A stretch of 64,000 nucleotides of DNA, taken from Rhodobacteraceae bacterium IMCC1335 (GTDB taxonomy: Bacteria; Pseudomonadota; Alphaproteobacteria; Rhodobacterales; Rhodobacteraceae). Location of the stretch: NCBI GenBank assembly GCA_039640495.1, contig CP046864.1, positions 1,798,001-1,862,000 of the forward strand, written 5' to 3'. The translations under genes were made by a program, and so were the position numbers. Below, piece after piece: positions 45,221 to 54,289 of the stretch; within the stretch, counting starts at the first letter, position 1, and every line of letters starts with the position of its first letter. The notes under the pieces were generated by a model. The model was given only the letters and a program-made list of their open reading frames with translations, did no database searches and was not told the DNA's origin.

Positions 45221-45293
45221 TTGGCTCTCCTCATTTAGCGTCATAAGAAAAGGCAGGATGTCATTCCCCTGCCCTTGGCTTTTAGATCAGCGC

Positions 45294-46112
45294 TTACGCC
45301 TCTGGCGTAGCTGCTTCTGTAGCCGTCTCTGCAGCAGGCGCTTCAGCAGCAGGCTCGGCCTCAACCGCGGCCTCTTCCTGCAACGCCTCTTCCATTTCGC
45401 CAAGATCAACCCCGGCGGCACCCAATTGGGCAGACATTCCATCAAGCGCAGCCCGAGAGGCTAAATCGCAATACAGAGCGATAGCTCGAGATGCATCATC
45501 ATTGCCTGGAATGATGTAATCAACGCCATCTGGGGAACAATTTGTGTCGACAATACCAACCACGGGAATCCCCAGCTTATTGGCTTCTGCAATCGCCAGC
45601 GCTTCTTTTTTCACGTCGATCACAAACAACAAATCTGGCACACCGCCCATATCGCGAATACCGCCCAGTGACGCTTGCAATTTGTTTTGCTCGCGCTCAA
45701 GTCCAAGCCGTTCTTTCTTGGTAAGACCGTCCATACCGGCCGTAAGCTGCTCGTCAATATTTGCAAGCCGCTTGATTGATTGTGAAACCGTTTGCCAATT
45801 GGTCAGCGTGCCGCCCAACCAACGGTGGTTCATGTAATATTGTGCGCATTTCTCGGCCGCTTCGGATATCGGCGCTGCTGCTTGGCGTTTTGTGCCCACA
45901 AACAGGATACGCCCGCCGCGCGCAACGGTTTCGCGAATTGCGTTTAAGGCCGCGTCCAGCATCGGCACGGTTTGTGTCAAATCCATAATATGGATGCCAT
46001 TGCGGGCGCCATAAATGAACTCACCCATACGCGGGTTCCAACGTTGTGTTTGGTGGCCAAAATGTACGCCAGCTTCAAGTAATTGACGCAAAGTAAACTC
46101 TGGAAGAGCCAT
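45294..46112 (-). CDS. rpsB: 30S ribosomal protein S2
   Basis: Seen over 272 residues: [66 protein letters not shown] and [19 protein letters not shown], then an Ala/Glu-rich tail typical of alphaproteobacteria. The ATG at 46112 has GGAAA upstream; an upstream in-frame ATG at 46166 adds 18 atypical residues. Confidence 0.98.
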   Translation of the reverse strand: MALPEFTLRQLLEAGVHFGHQTQRWNPRMGEFIYGARNGIHIMDLTQTVPMLDAALNAIRETVARGGRILFVGTKRQAAAPISEAAEKCAQYYMNHRWLGGTLTNWQTVSQSIKRLANIDEQLTAGMDGLTKKERLGLEREQNKLQASLGGIRDMGGVPDLLFVIDVKKEALAIAEANKLGIPVVGIVDTNCSPDGVDYIIPGNDDASRAIALYCDLASRAALDGMSAQLGAAGVDLGEMEEALQEEAAVEAEPAAEAPAAETATEAATPEA

Positions 46113-46282
46113 GATTTTTCCTTTCCGGTTTTCGCCTTGACAGAGCTGTAAGAGCGGATGCTCCAACCGGTGGACTTTAAGGATGTATCCCCTAAATGCC
46201 CAAACTCCATCTGCGGATTTCGATAGGGGCGCGTTTAAATCAGCTTATCTCTGGGCGCAAGCCTAAAATACAAGGGGTTGTC

Positions 46283-47428
46283 TTACGCTAAGATGGTACG
46301 TTCAATCACCCAATAGGCTCCGATCAAAGCAATCAGGCAAGAGGACGGGATTGAAATATAGGCTCGATACCAAGGTTTATTTCCAAACCACACGCCCAAT
46401 AATAAAAAAGCACATGCAATTACAGTAAGTTGCCCTATTTCTACGCCAATATTAAAGCCGATCAAAGCCGCTATGAATTGTCCATCCGGCAGCCCAAATT
46501 CTTGCAAAACGCTGGCAAAACCGAGCCCGTGCAACAATCCGAATCCAAAGATCAAAGCCGGTCGCCAACGGTGAAGCTTTTGAGAAAAGATATTCTCAAC
46601 CGCCACAAAAACGATCGAGGCGGCTATCAAAGGTTCAACTATACTGCCTGAAATGGTGACCAAGCCCATCGCACCGGCGGCAAGCGTGACCGTATGGGCC
46701 AAAGTAAAGGCCGAAATCTGCCATAAGAGCGCTGAGATTCGCAGGGTGAGAAAGAACAGACCCAAGACAAAAAGAATGTGATCCAGCCCTTTGGGTATAA
46801 TATGGTCGAACCCGACCGGCACATAAGAGGCCAGCTCGCCCCATGCAGAGCGCTTTTCCAATGCGCCCTGCCCGTTCATCGCGCTGCTGCGTTGCCCATC
46901 GCTTAAATATTCGGTTAGACCATTTTCAACGCCCTGCTGGCGCAAAACCAGATTACCCAGCTCAGAATCCCAGGCAAAGCTGACGGCGCTTGGTGAAGCC
47001 AGCGATCCGGTTATACGAAGAATACTGAACCGCGGCAGTTCCTGATTTTCTTCGCCAATCACCCTCACCTCGGCAAGCCTCAACGCTAAATCCTGATGTT
47101 CCGGCGCGGCCCAAAGATGCAGGCGGGTTTGAATAGAGGGCCAAAATAAGCGCACAGCTTCCGCCAAGGCCTGCGCCTCCAAGGCCCGAAAACGGTCATA
47201 TTCCGCTACCCGCGCTGACTCATTGGTATCTGTTGTTTCAGAAAGATCTATTTCAGCCAAAACAGCTTCTGCCATCAGGCGTATTTCGATCTCAATCTGG
47301 TTGTCCGTGATCGTAATGTCGGCTATCGAAGGGAAAACTTCATGTGCAGAGGCCGAGAATATGCCCAAAAGGTTTAGCAATACTACAGCGATCAGGTTTT
47401 TCAATAAATGTAAGGGAGTCTTTGTCAT
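46283..47428 (-). CDS. HupE/UreJ family membrane protein
   Basis: A 381-residue protein: signal peptide (LLKNLIAVVLLNLLGIFSASA, then HEVFPSIADI), a periplasmic N-terminal domain (about 30-205) and a C-terminal HupE/UreJ membrane domain with GFDHIIPKGLDHILFVLGLF, LAHTVTLAAGAMGLV and IFGFGLLHGLGFASVL. Histidines in GFDHI, DHILF and HTVTL suit nickel or cobalt transport known for HupE. Start is the second of two adjacent ATGs (AGAGG 4 nt upstream). It begins head to head with the DUF4198 gene, with no spacer. Confidence 0.87.
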   Translation of the reverse strand: MTKTPLHLLKNLIAVVLLNLLGIFSASAHEVFPSIADITITDNQIEIEIRLMAEAVLAEIDLSETTDTNESARVAEYDRFRALEAQALAEAVRLFWPSIQTRLHLWAAPEHQDLALRLAEVRVIGEENQELPRFSILRITGSLASPSAVSFAWDSELGNLVLRQQGVENGLTEYLSDGQRSSAMNGQGALEKRSAWGELASYVPVGFDHIIPKGLDHILFVLGLFFLTLRISALLWQISAFTLAHTVTLAAGAMGLVTISGSIVEPLIAASIVFVAVENIFSQKLHRWRPALIFGFGLLHGLGFASVLQEFGLPDGQFIAALIGFNIGVEIGQLTVIACAFLLLGVWFGNKPWYRAYISIPSSCLIALIGAYWVIERTILA

Positions 47429-47429
47429 C

Positions 47430-48233
47430 ATGCCTCTTGTTACGTTTTTTGCGTTTTTTGCTGCTCAGCCTTGTCTCGCACATGAACTATGGATTGATGG
47501 TCAGAACTTTCAAGCTCAATCTAACGAAACCATTCGCTTGGACTTGCGCAATGGCGAGAACTTTAAAGGGTCTGCGCAGGCTTATTTTAAGTCCCGGATC
47601 AAATCGTTTTATTGGTCTTTGAACCAGGAAACCCATCAGGTTGAAGCGCGCATGGGAGATATTCCAGCGTTTTCGGCAACTCCCGGCGAAGATGGGCTGA
47701 TGGTGGTTGTGTATGAATCCACGCCCAGCAGCCTCACCTATCGTGACTGGGCGAAATTTGATGCGTTTATTCAGCATAAAGATCTTGGACCCATCGAAGA
47801 AATGCACGAAGCGCGCGGGTTGTTAAAAACCAATGTGAAAGAAGCGTATCATCGCTATAGTAAGGCTTTGATTGGCATCGGCGCGGCGCAAGGCGTTGAT
47901 CAACGCTTTGGGCTGGAAACTGAGTTTGTGCTGCTAGGCAATCCCTATCGGGATGACCCGGCGCAGGGGCTTGCTGTTCAAATTCTGTATCGCGATGCAC
48001 CACGCACGGATGCTCAAATCGAAATATTTGAAAGAGCCTCCGACGGGACTGTAAAGGTGTCTTTGATGCGCAGCAACGCCGAGGGCGTGGCGGTTATAGA
48101 TATTAAGCCCGGGCACACATATTTGCTGGATGCTGTCTTGCTAAGAGTACCGGATCCCAATACCGCCAACGGGCCGCCCGCCCATTGGGAAAGCCTCTGG
48201 GCAGCGGTGACCTTTGCTGTACCCGAAGGGTAG
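47430..48233 (+). CDS. DUF4198 family periplasmic protein
   Basis: A 267-residue exported protein with a short signal peptide (MPLVTFFAFFAAQPCLA, then HELWIDGQNF). Seen: GENFKGSAQAYFKSRIKSF, VVVYESTPSSLTYRDWAKFD, TEFVLLGNPYRDD, and DAQIEIFERASDGTV with PGHTYLLDAVLL, the Ig-like layout of DUF4198. These proteins often accompany metal uptake genes. GGGAG lies 9 nt before the ATG, inside the coding region of hupE on the other strand. Probably functions with HupE (inference). Confidence 0.82.
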   Translation: MPLVTFFAFFAAQPCLAHELWIDGQNFQAQSNETIRLDLRNGENFKGSAQAYFKSRIKSFYWSLNQETHQVEARMGDIPAFSATPGEDGLMVVVYESTPSSLTYRDWAKFDAFIQHKDLGPIEEMHEARGLLKTNVKEAYHRYSKALIGIGAAQGVDQRFGLETEFVLLGNPYRDDPAQGLAVQILYRDAPRTDAQIEIFERASDGTVKVSLMRSNAEGVAVIDIKPGHTYLLDAVLLRVPDPNTANGPPAHWESLWAAVTFAVPEG

Positions 48234-48239
48234 AATGCG

Positions 48240-49124
48240 ATGGAAACGCCTATTATTTGTATCGGGAGTGTCCTTTGGGATGTGATCGGACGTACGCGAA
48301 CGCATTCCGGATTAGGCGGTGATGTTGCCGGGTTCATAAAAGAGCAAGCTGGGGGCGTGGCATTTAACATCGCCAAACTTTTCAGCCGCAAGGGCTGCGA
48401 CACCATTATGCTGTCGCATATCGGTAAGGATCCGGCCGGTTGCGCGTTATTAGAGTTGATGGCGGGGCTGGGCATAGACGGAAAATTTGCCTATCGCAGC
48501 GCAAATCTTCCTACGGATCGATATATGGCAATCGAAGATGCCACGGGGTTAATTGCAGCGCTAGCAGATGCAAATTCTCTTGAGGCAGCCGGGGAGGCAA
48601 TATTGCGCCCTTTAAGCGATGGGCGCTTGGGCTCCCCAAACGCTCCTTTTAAGGGAACAATGGTCGTTGATGGCAATCTAACCGAAACCCTATTGGCGCG
48701 CATTGCGCAGGATCCCTTGCTCCAACAAGGTGACCTTAGGATATGCTCGGCCTCCCCCGGTAAAGCAACCCGATTAAGGTGTTTTTTAGGGGGCGCTCGG
48801 GTCACGATTTACTGTAATAAGCACGAGGCCGAGTTTATCTGCGCTTCAGAATTTGCAACCGCAGCGGATGCCGCACAGGCGATGACGGCGGCTGGCGCCT
48901 GGCGCGCTATTGTGACGGATGGCGTCAAGCCCGCTGCCGATGTGCAGCGCGGGCTGCCTTTAATCGTTGCACGCCCTGCCAAGGTGCAGATCAAACAAAT
49001 AACCGGTGCGGGCGATGTGTTCATGGCGCAGCATATTTTGGCTGAGCTAGACGGCGCGCCGCCTGAGGAGGCCCTAAAGAGCGCCATAGGTGAAGCGCAG
49101 AATTTTGTTTCAGGAAAGATATGA
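48240..49124 (+). CDS. psuK: PfkB-family pseudouridine kinase
   Basis: Phosphorylates pseudouridine at the 5' position. Seen over 294 residues: GSVLWDVIGRTRTHSGLGGD, GGVAFNIAKLFSRKGCDTIM, and KQITGAGDVFMAQHILAEL with the catalytic Asp of the PfkB signature. General PfkB kinases share these motifs; the assignment to pseudouridine rests on the directly following psuG. Confidence 0.9.
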   Translation: METPIICIGSVLWDVIGRTRTHSGLGGDVAGFIKEQAGGVAFNIAKLFSRKGCDTIMLSHIGKDPAGCALLELMAGLGIDGKFAYRSANLPTDRYMAIEDATGLIAALADANSLEAAGEAILRPLSDGRLGSPNAPFKGTMVVDGNLTETLLARIAQDPLLQQGDLRICSASPGKATRLRCFLGGARVTIYCNKHEAEFICASEFATAADAAQAMTAAGAWRAIVTDGVKPAADVQRGLPLIVARPAKVQIKQITGAGDVFMAQHILAELDGAPPEEALKSAIGEAQNFVSGKI

Positions 49125-49125
49125 A

Positions 49126-50025
49126 ATGCTGAATTGTCAGATTGCACCCAATGTTGCCGAGGCATTAACAAAAAAGACCCCCATCGTTGCGTTGGAAAGT
49201 ACCATCATCACCCATGGGATGCCTTGGCCACAAAATCTGGATATGGCAAAATCAGTGGAATCATGTGTGCGCGAGGCTGGGGCCACGCCCGCGACAATTG
49301 CCGTGATCGATGGTGTTTTGAAAATCGGTTTAAGCGCAAAGGACCTAACGCAATTGGCGCAAACAAAAAATGCCGCCAAATTATCACGGGCCGATTTAGC
49401 GCTTTGCATGGCGCAAAAAAAGACTGGAGCAACCACTGTTGCCGCCACGATGATTGCAGCGAATTTTGCAGGCATTTCGGTTTTTGCAACGGGTGGAATT
49501 GGCGGCGTCCATCGCGGCGCCGAAAATAGTTTTGATATCTCGGCCGATCTTCGGGAATTGGCGCTTACGCCCGTAACGGTTGTCGCTGCGGGGGCAAAGG
49601 CAATATTGGACATTCCAAAAACGCTGGAAGTTTTGGAAACTTATGGCGTTCCAGTCATTTGTTATCGTAGCGATGTATTCCCTGCCTTTTGGTCTGCGAG
49701 GTCTTCCTATCCTGCGTCGTTGCGTATGGATGAGGCAAAAGAAATAGCTTTGGCGCATAAAATGCGCGCAGAATTGGGCCTGTCTGGCGGGCAATTGGTG
49801 GCCAATCCTATACCATTGGGTGATCAAATTCCCCAAAGCGAAATTGATCCTATGATTGCCCAAGCGCTAACAGAGGCAGCGCAACAAAAAATCACCGCAA
49901 AGGCAGTGACACCATTTTTGCTCTCACGCGTTTTTGATCTGACGCAAGGCCGATCTTTGACCGCTAATATTGCTCTGGTGCTGAACAATGCGCGTTTGGC
50001 GGCTCAGATTGCACAAAATTTATGA
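49126..50025 (+). CDS. psuG: Pseudouridine-5'-phosphate glycosidase
   Basis: Breaks the C-C glycosidic bond of pseudouridine-5'-phosphate to uracil and ribose-5-phosphate. Start MLNCQIAPN (AGGAAA upstream), 299 residues. Seen: IVALESTIITHGMPWPQN, KTGATTVAATMIAANFAGIS (catalytic Lys), FATGGIGGVHRGAENSFDIS (Asp and His region) and ETYGVPVICYRSD. All family motifs are present. Confidence 0.96.
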   Translation: MLNCQIAPNVAEALTKKTPIVALESTIITHGMPWPQNLDMAKSVESCVREAGATPATIAVIDGVLKIGLSAKDLTQLAQTKNAAKLSRADLALCMAQKKTGATTVAATMIAANFAGISVFATGGIGGVHRGAENSFDISADLRELALTPVTVVAAGAKAILDIPKTLEVLETYGVPVICYRSDVFPAFWSARSSYPASLRMDEAKEIALAHKMRAELGLSGGQLVANPIPLGDQIPQSEIDPMIAQALTEAAQQKITAKAVTPFLLSRVFDLTQGRSLTANIALVLNNARLAAQIAQNL

Positions 50026-50115
50026 CAGAGCCGGTACTGTTTAGAATTGAGGCGTATGAATATTGTGCGCGCGTCTAAGTATGATATGTGTTGGCGCAGG
50101 TAAAGGGTTATAGTC

Positions 50116-50814
50116 ATGAGTGATCTTGTAAAACCACCGACCTTGTTAAAAAGGTTTATCTCAGGGTTCAGGAATAGCTTTCTAACCGGGGTTGTCGTCA
50201 TTGCGCCCGTAGGTTTGACCGTGTGGCTGGTTTGGACAGTGATTGGTTGGATTGATGGCTTCGTTTTGCCCTTTGTCCCTTCACAATATCAACCTGAAGA
50301 AATTTTAAAGGCTATCCTAGGCGAGGATGTGCGGGTCAATATCCGTGGTCTTGGCGTTGTGTTCTTTTTGGTCTTCACCACCTTCATCGGCTGGATTGCC
50401 AAAGGACTGCTTGGCCGTACCTTCATTCGATCCGCAGAAAACCTCGTGAACCGCATGCCGGTTGTCCGCTCGGTATATTCGGGCGTAAAGCAAATTGCGG
50501 AAACCGTGTTTGCGCAAGCCGATAGGTCTTTCGAAAAAGCATGTTTGATCGAATATCCACGGCGCGGCATTTGGGCCATCGGATTTATTTCCACCACAGC
50601 GAAAGGTGAGGTTTCAAAACGCGCAGGATCAGGGCAGAAAATGCAATCTATTTTTGTTCCAACAACGCCCAACCCGACCTCAGGCTTTTTGTTATTCTTT
50701 CCTGCTGAAGATGTGATCGAATTGGATATGAGCGTTGAGGATGCGGCCAAATTGGTTATCTCAGCCGGGCTTGTCTATCCTGAGGATCTGCCGGTTAAAG
50801 AACTAAAAGCCTAA
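50116..50814 (+). CDS. DUF502 family membrane protein
   Basis: A 232-residue inner-membrane protein of unknown function. Seen: helix 1 (FLTGVVVIAPVGLTVWLVWT), helix 2 (GVVFFLVFTTFIGWIAKGLL), RMPVVRSVYSGVKQIAETVF, LIEYPRRGIWAIGFISTTA and VFVPTTPNPTSGFLLFF-type motif, the standard DUF502 pattern. Distal to psuKG but with its own 90-bp upstream region. Confidence 0.93.
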   Translation: MSDLVKPPTLLKRFISGFRNSFLTGVVVIAPVGLTVWLVWTVIGWIDGFVLPFVPSQYQPEEILKAILGEDVRVNIRGLGVVFFLVFTTFIGWIAKGLLGRTFIRSAENLVNRMPVVRSVYSGVKQIAETVFAQADRSFEKACLIEYPRRGIWAIGFISTTAKGEVSKRAGSGQKMQSIFVPTTPNPTSGFLLFFPAEDVIELDMSVEDAAKLVISAGLVYPEDLPVKELKA

Positions 50815-51184
50815 TATGAATTCAGTAGGTTGAGCGCCTTGTTTTGATGTCTGAAATTCATTGTTTTTATGAAAATAATAACATTTAGGCTGGCTTGACA
50901 TGCCAAAACCCTCGGCATATCCAAAGGTATGTTTTTATATATCCGAAATAATAATAAAACAACTTGGTCGCTTTGCGGGGATCTTTGCGTTTTATTTTTG
51001 ATTTATAAGAAATAAACCCAAAGCGCCCCCGCCAAATAGTGGGGCCTTGGGTAAATTAAGACCTGTCTCACTTAAAACGCCTACGGTGGTGCGCTTCTAA
51101 GACATAAGGAGCGAACAAAGTGTTATTTTTAAAACTATATTAAGACTACAAAATCTGTCATATTACGGGCAATCGATAAAGCTT
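50815..51184. other. Gene-free stretch with a stem-loop
   Basis: About 370 bp without a credible frame. An imperfect stem ACCCAA...CCCC / GGGG...TTGGGT at 51016-51052 is the only structure I see. It has no T-run, so it is not a standard terminator. Confidence 0.4.
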
Positions 51185-51331
51185 ATGCAGCAAGTAAAGC
51201 GCGAACGAAACGCTTTGAAGGGCCTTTCAGATGAACAGCTTTCAGATATCGGAAAAACCAAATGCGACGCCTTAAGGGAAATTCAGCAAGGATATCGCAT
51301 TCCTAAGAACCGTCGCGTTAAGCGGGCTTGA
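51185..51331 (+). CDS. DUF1127 microprotein
   Basis: A 48-residue Arg-rich protein: MQQVKRERNALKGLSDEQLS then DIGKTKCDALREIQQG and a basic end. The L-x-x-L-S/D-D-x-x-L-x-D-I-G core is the DUF1127 (YjiS-like) motif. Small DUF1127 proteins in alphaproteobacteria affect RNA turnover and phosphate or carbon responses. The start is the first ATG of the open frame; no strong ribosome site is visible. It converges on bdhA. Confidence 0.72.
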   Translation: MQQVKRERNALKGLSDEQLSDIGKTKCDALREIQQGYRIPKNRRVKRA

Positions 51332-51394
51332 ATGTCGTGCTCTGATGATAACCCCCTTTTTGAGCGTTGCGTGAGATGGAGGAACTGAAGCGCG

Positions 51395-52168
51395 TTACAA
51401 CGCTGTCCAGCCGCCATCAACGCTTAAGGTCGTGCCGGTGATTTGATCCGCAGCATCAGAACAAAAAAATACGCATGTACCGCCCAATTGTTCAACGCTT
51501 GCAAATTGCCGTGAAGGTTGACGCTCCAACATCACTTTTTTAATCACCTCTTCCCGGCTCATATCGTATTTTCTCATCGTATCAGGGATTTGCGCCTCAA
51601 CCAACGGCGTGAGCACATATCCGGGGCAAATTGCATTGGCGGTGATATTTTCTTCGGCGGTTTCCAAAGCTGTTGTTTTTGTTAACCCAATCACCCCGTG
51701 TTTTGCCGCGATATAGGCTGATTTATACGGTGAGGCTGTCAGCCCATGCGCCGATGAAATATTTATGATTCTTCCCCAGCCCGCCTTGCGCATCAAGCCA
51801 AGGGCGACAGCCGATGTGTGGAATGCCGCACTGAGATTGATCGCAATAATCTCATCCCATTTTTCAATGGGAAACGTGTCGATCGGAGCCACATGCTGGA
51901 TACCGGCATTATTGATCAAAATATCACAAGATTGCAGGTTTTCGATCAAAGCTCGGCAGCTTTTGGGGTCGCGCATATCAGCTGAGCAATACCGGGCCTG
52001 AACTGAAAACTCGCTGGCCAAAGCATTCGCCAACTGATGATCTTCGGGTTTGCTCGTAAACGAATTCAGAACGATATCTGCGCCCGCCTCTGCCAGTTTA
52101 CGCGCAATTCCCAAGCCTATTCCCGAGGTTGATCCGGTGATTACGGCGGTTTTTCCCGATAAGTTCAT
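51395..52168 (-). CDS. bdhA: 3-hydroxybutyrate dehydrogenase (SDR)
   Basis: Short-chain dehydrogenase, 257 residues, interconverting D-3-hydroxybutyrate and acetoacetate. Seen: AVITGSTSGIGLGIARKLAE (NAD-binding), DILINNAGIQHVAPI, IINISSAHGLTASPYKSAYI (catalytic Ser; Tyr and Lys in SAYIAAKHG) and GYVLTPLVEAQIPD, the C-terminal pattern of bacterial 3-hydroxybutyrate dehydrogenases. Points to polyhydroxybutyrate or ketone-body use. Confidence 0.92.
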   Translation of the reverse strand: MNLSGKTAVITGSTSGIGLGIARKLAEAGADIVLNSFTSKPEDHQLANALASEFSVQARYCSADMRDPKSCRALIENLQSCDILINNAGIQHVAPIDTFPIEKWDEIIAINLSAAFHTSAVALGLMRKAGWGRIINISSAHGLTASPYKSAYIAAKHGVIGLTKTTALETAEENITANAICPGYVLTPLVEAQIPDTMRKYDMSREEVIKKVMLERQPSRQFASVEQLGGTCVFFCSDAADQITGTTLSVDGGWTAL

Positions 52169-52262
52169 GCCCTGCTCTTACGCCCCTTTCTGCTTTCAAA
52201 AAATGCCACACAGTCAGATTACGCGCAACGCGTATTTCTGCGTCGCAGAAAAAATATAAAAT

Positions 52263-52291
52263 TAAAAAAAAACGCCTGCATAAAGCAGGCG
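52263..52291 (-). terminator. Minus-strand terminator upstream of bdhA
   Basis: Perfect stem CGCCTGC / GCAGGCG with a 5-nt loop, followed on the minus strand by nine T. No known minus-strand gene lies just before it; the 48-codon frame described next ends 1 nt before the stem. Confidence 0.75.
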
Positions 52292-52438
52292 CTAAGTCAT
52301 TGAGGCAGGTTTCATACAGGCAAGAAACCTATCGAGCAGTTCCTTCTGTATAAAGCGTTGTTGAACCCGCTCCAAGCTAAAAATTTGAAAACCACGCTCA
52401 GGCAGCATAAGCTGGGCAGGCCACGTGCCTCTCGCCAA
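52292..52438 (-). CDS. Possible 48-residue protein or small RNA region
   Basis: A frame from a TTG reads MARGTWPAQLMLPERGFQIF then SLERVQQRFIQKELLDRFLA and ends PASMT, with the stop touching the terminator stem. An ATG at residue 11 gives 38 residues. The sequence looks protein-like (amphipathic helix at residues 20-42). It is antisense to nothing if the solute-binding gene starts at 52455. I do not recognise a family; the terminator alone could equally mark a small RNA. Confidence 0.4.
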   Translation of the reverse strand: MARGTWPAQLMLPERGFQIFSLERVQQRFIQKELLDRFLACMKPASMT

Positions 52439-52454
52439 AATAGAAAGTATCGCT

Positions 52455-54260
52455 ATGCCCTTGTTTCGCGTCTTCCTCAGCTCTTTGGTTTGGATGTTGC
52501 TGATGCCTGCACCAATCCTTTGGGCAGAGGCCAGACCTGCTATCTCTATGTATGGGCAACCGGCTCTACCACCGGATTTTGTGTCCCTACCCTACGCCAA
52601 CCCAGAGGCTCCTCAGGGTGGAGAGTTGAGAATCGGGGCTGTTGGTGGGTTTGATTCCGTCAATCCGCATATCCTGAAAGGCCGCAGCCCATGGCAATTA
52701 CGATTTTGGAATTATGAGAGCTTGATGGGCCGTAGTTGGGATGAGCCTTTCACTTTATACGGGCTTTTGGCCGAATCAATCGAGGTTGGCGCGAATCGCG
52801 AATGGGTCACATTCACCTTACGGCCAGAGGCAAGGTTCAGCGATGGAAGCCCGGTTACTGTTGAAGATGTGATCTGGTCATACAAGACTTTGGGCGTTGA
52901 GGGGCATTGGCGCTACCGAGGTTTATGGTCAAAAATATCCAGCGCTATCGCCACTGGCCCGCGCTCGGTTATGTTCACGTTTTCTGACCCCAATCCCGAA
53001 TTGGCGCTGTTGGCCGGGATGCGCCCTATTTTGAAAAAAGCGCAATGGCAGGGTCTGGATTTTTCAGCCTCTGGCCTCGATATTATTCCAATCACAACCG
53101 CACCTTATCAAATCAGCGCGCTTGAAGCTGGAAAATTTATAGAATTGACGCGCAATCCTGAATATTGGGGCGCTCACTTGCCGTTTCGCAAAGGCACGCA
53201 AAATTTTGATCGGCTCAGAATTGATTATTTTGGCGATGCAACCGCAGTTTTTGAGGCCTTCAAGGCCGGTGAGGTGGATATTTTTCGCGAAGGTAATGCC
53301 GAAAAATGGGCCACGCAGTTTGATTTTCCCGCCATTGCTTCGGGACGCGTGGTCAAATCGGAAATTCCTCATGCGCGTCCAAGCGGCATGCGCGGTTTGG
53401 TGATGAACAGCCGCCGTGCACTATTTTCCGATTGGCGGGTGCGCGATGCGTTTATCCACGCGTTCAATTTCGAATATATAAACGAGGCACAGAATGCGAA
53501 CCGTCAAGCGCGCATCAGTTCGTATTTTTCCAATTCCTCACTGGCACTGCAACCCGGGGCAGCCCCGGCAAAAGTGGCCCAAATACTGGCCCCATATTCT
53601 GAAAAATTGCTGCCAGGAACTCTTGAAGGTATAGCGCTTCCAAAAGGCGATGGCTCTCTGGGCAACCGCAAGAATATGCGCAAAGCGCAATCGCTGCTGG
53701 CGCAAGCAGGTTATAAACTGCGCGATGGGGTTTTAATGGATCCTCAAGCAGCCCCAGTCAGATTTGAAATATTGCTGCGTCAGGGCGCCCAAGAATATAA
53801 ATCTATCCTCGATATTTACAGTCAAGCCTTGGAGCGGCTTGGGATTGAAGCTGAGATTTCGCTTGTTGATGGGGCGCAATACGCAGAGCGCATCCGCGCT
53901 TTAGACTTTGACATGACGCCCTATCGGCGCGACCTGTCTTTAAGCCCAGGCAATGAACAAAAACTGTATTGGAGTTCAGAGATGGCTGATGTTGATGGAA
54001 CGCGTAATCTTATGGGGGTGAAATCGGCAGCATTGGACGCGCTTATTGAAGGGTTGGTGCATGCCAAATCGCAAGATGACGTTCAAACCATCACCAGAGC
54101 GATGGATCGGGTGTTAATGGCCGGCCGCTATGTCATTCCAATTTATCATGATGGAGTCAGCCGCATTGCGCATAAAGCCAATTTGAAATACCCTCAAAAC
54201 CTCCCCCTTTATGGCGATCGGATCGGCTTTCTTCCGGATGTCTGGTGGGTCGAGAAATGA
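52455..54260 (+). CDS. Peptide-type extracellular solute-binding protein (family 5)
   Basis: A 601-residue periplasmic binding protein with a signal peptide (MPLFRVFLSSLVWMLLMPAP, cleavage near AEA). Seen: LPYANPEAPQGGELRIGAVG, SLMGRSWDEPFTLYGLLAES, FTLRPEARFSDGSPVTVEDV (family 5 signature) and YWSSEMADVDGTRN. Closest in style to YejA-like proteins of oligopeptide/microcin-type importers. The permease and ATPase genes do not follow, so it is an orphan here. A GTG 30 nt upstream is a less likely start. Confidence 0.9.
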   Translation: MPLFRVFLSSLVWMLLMPAPILWAEARPAISMYGQPALPPDFVSLPYANPEAPQGGELRIGAVGGFDSVNPHILKGRSPWQLRFWNYESLMGRSWDEPFTLYGLLAESIEVGANREWVTFTLRPEARFSDGSPVTVEDVIWSYKTLGVEGHWRYRGLWSKISSAIATGPRSVMFTFSDPNPELALLAGMRPILKKAQWQGLDFSASGLDIIPITTAPYQISALEAGKFIELTRNPEYWGAHLPFRKGTQNFDRLRIDYFGDATAVFEAFKAGEVDIFREGNAEKWATQFDFPAIASGRVVKSEIPHARPSGMRGLVMNSRRALFSDWRVRDAFIHAFNFEYINEAQNANRQARISSYFSNSSLALQPGAAPAKVAQILAPYSEKLLPGTLEGIALPKGDGSLGNRKNMRKAQSLLAQAGYKLRDGVLMDPQAAPVRFEILLRQGAQEYKSILDIYSQALERLGIEAEISLVDGAQYAERIRALDFDMTPYRRDLSLSPGNEQKLYWSSEMADVDGTRNLMGVKSAALDALIEGLVHAKSQDDVQTITRAMDRVLMAGRYVIPIYHDGVSRIAHKANLKYPQNLPLYGDRIGFLPDVWWVEK

Positions 54261-54289
54261 CGCGTGTAAAAAGCCTTGACGGGCTGTCA

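Noticed and set aside
52358..52654. 98-residue plus-strand frame before and overlapping the solute-binding gene
   Set aside because: Out of frame with a well-supported signal peptide and binding protein; no motif.
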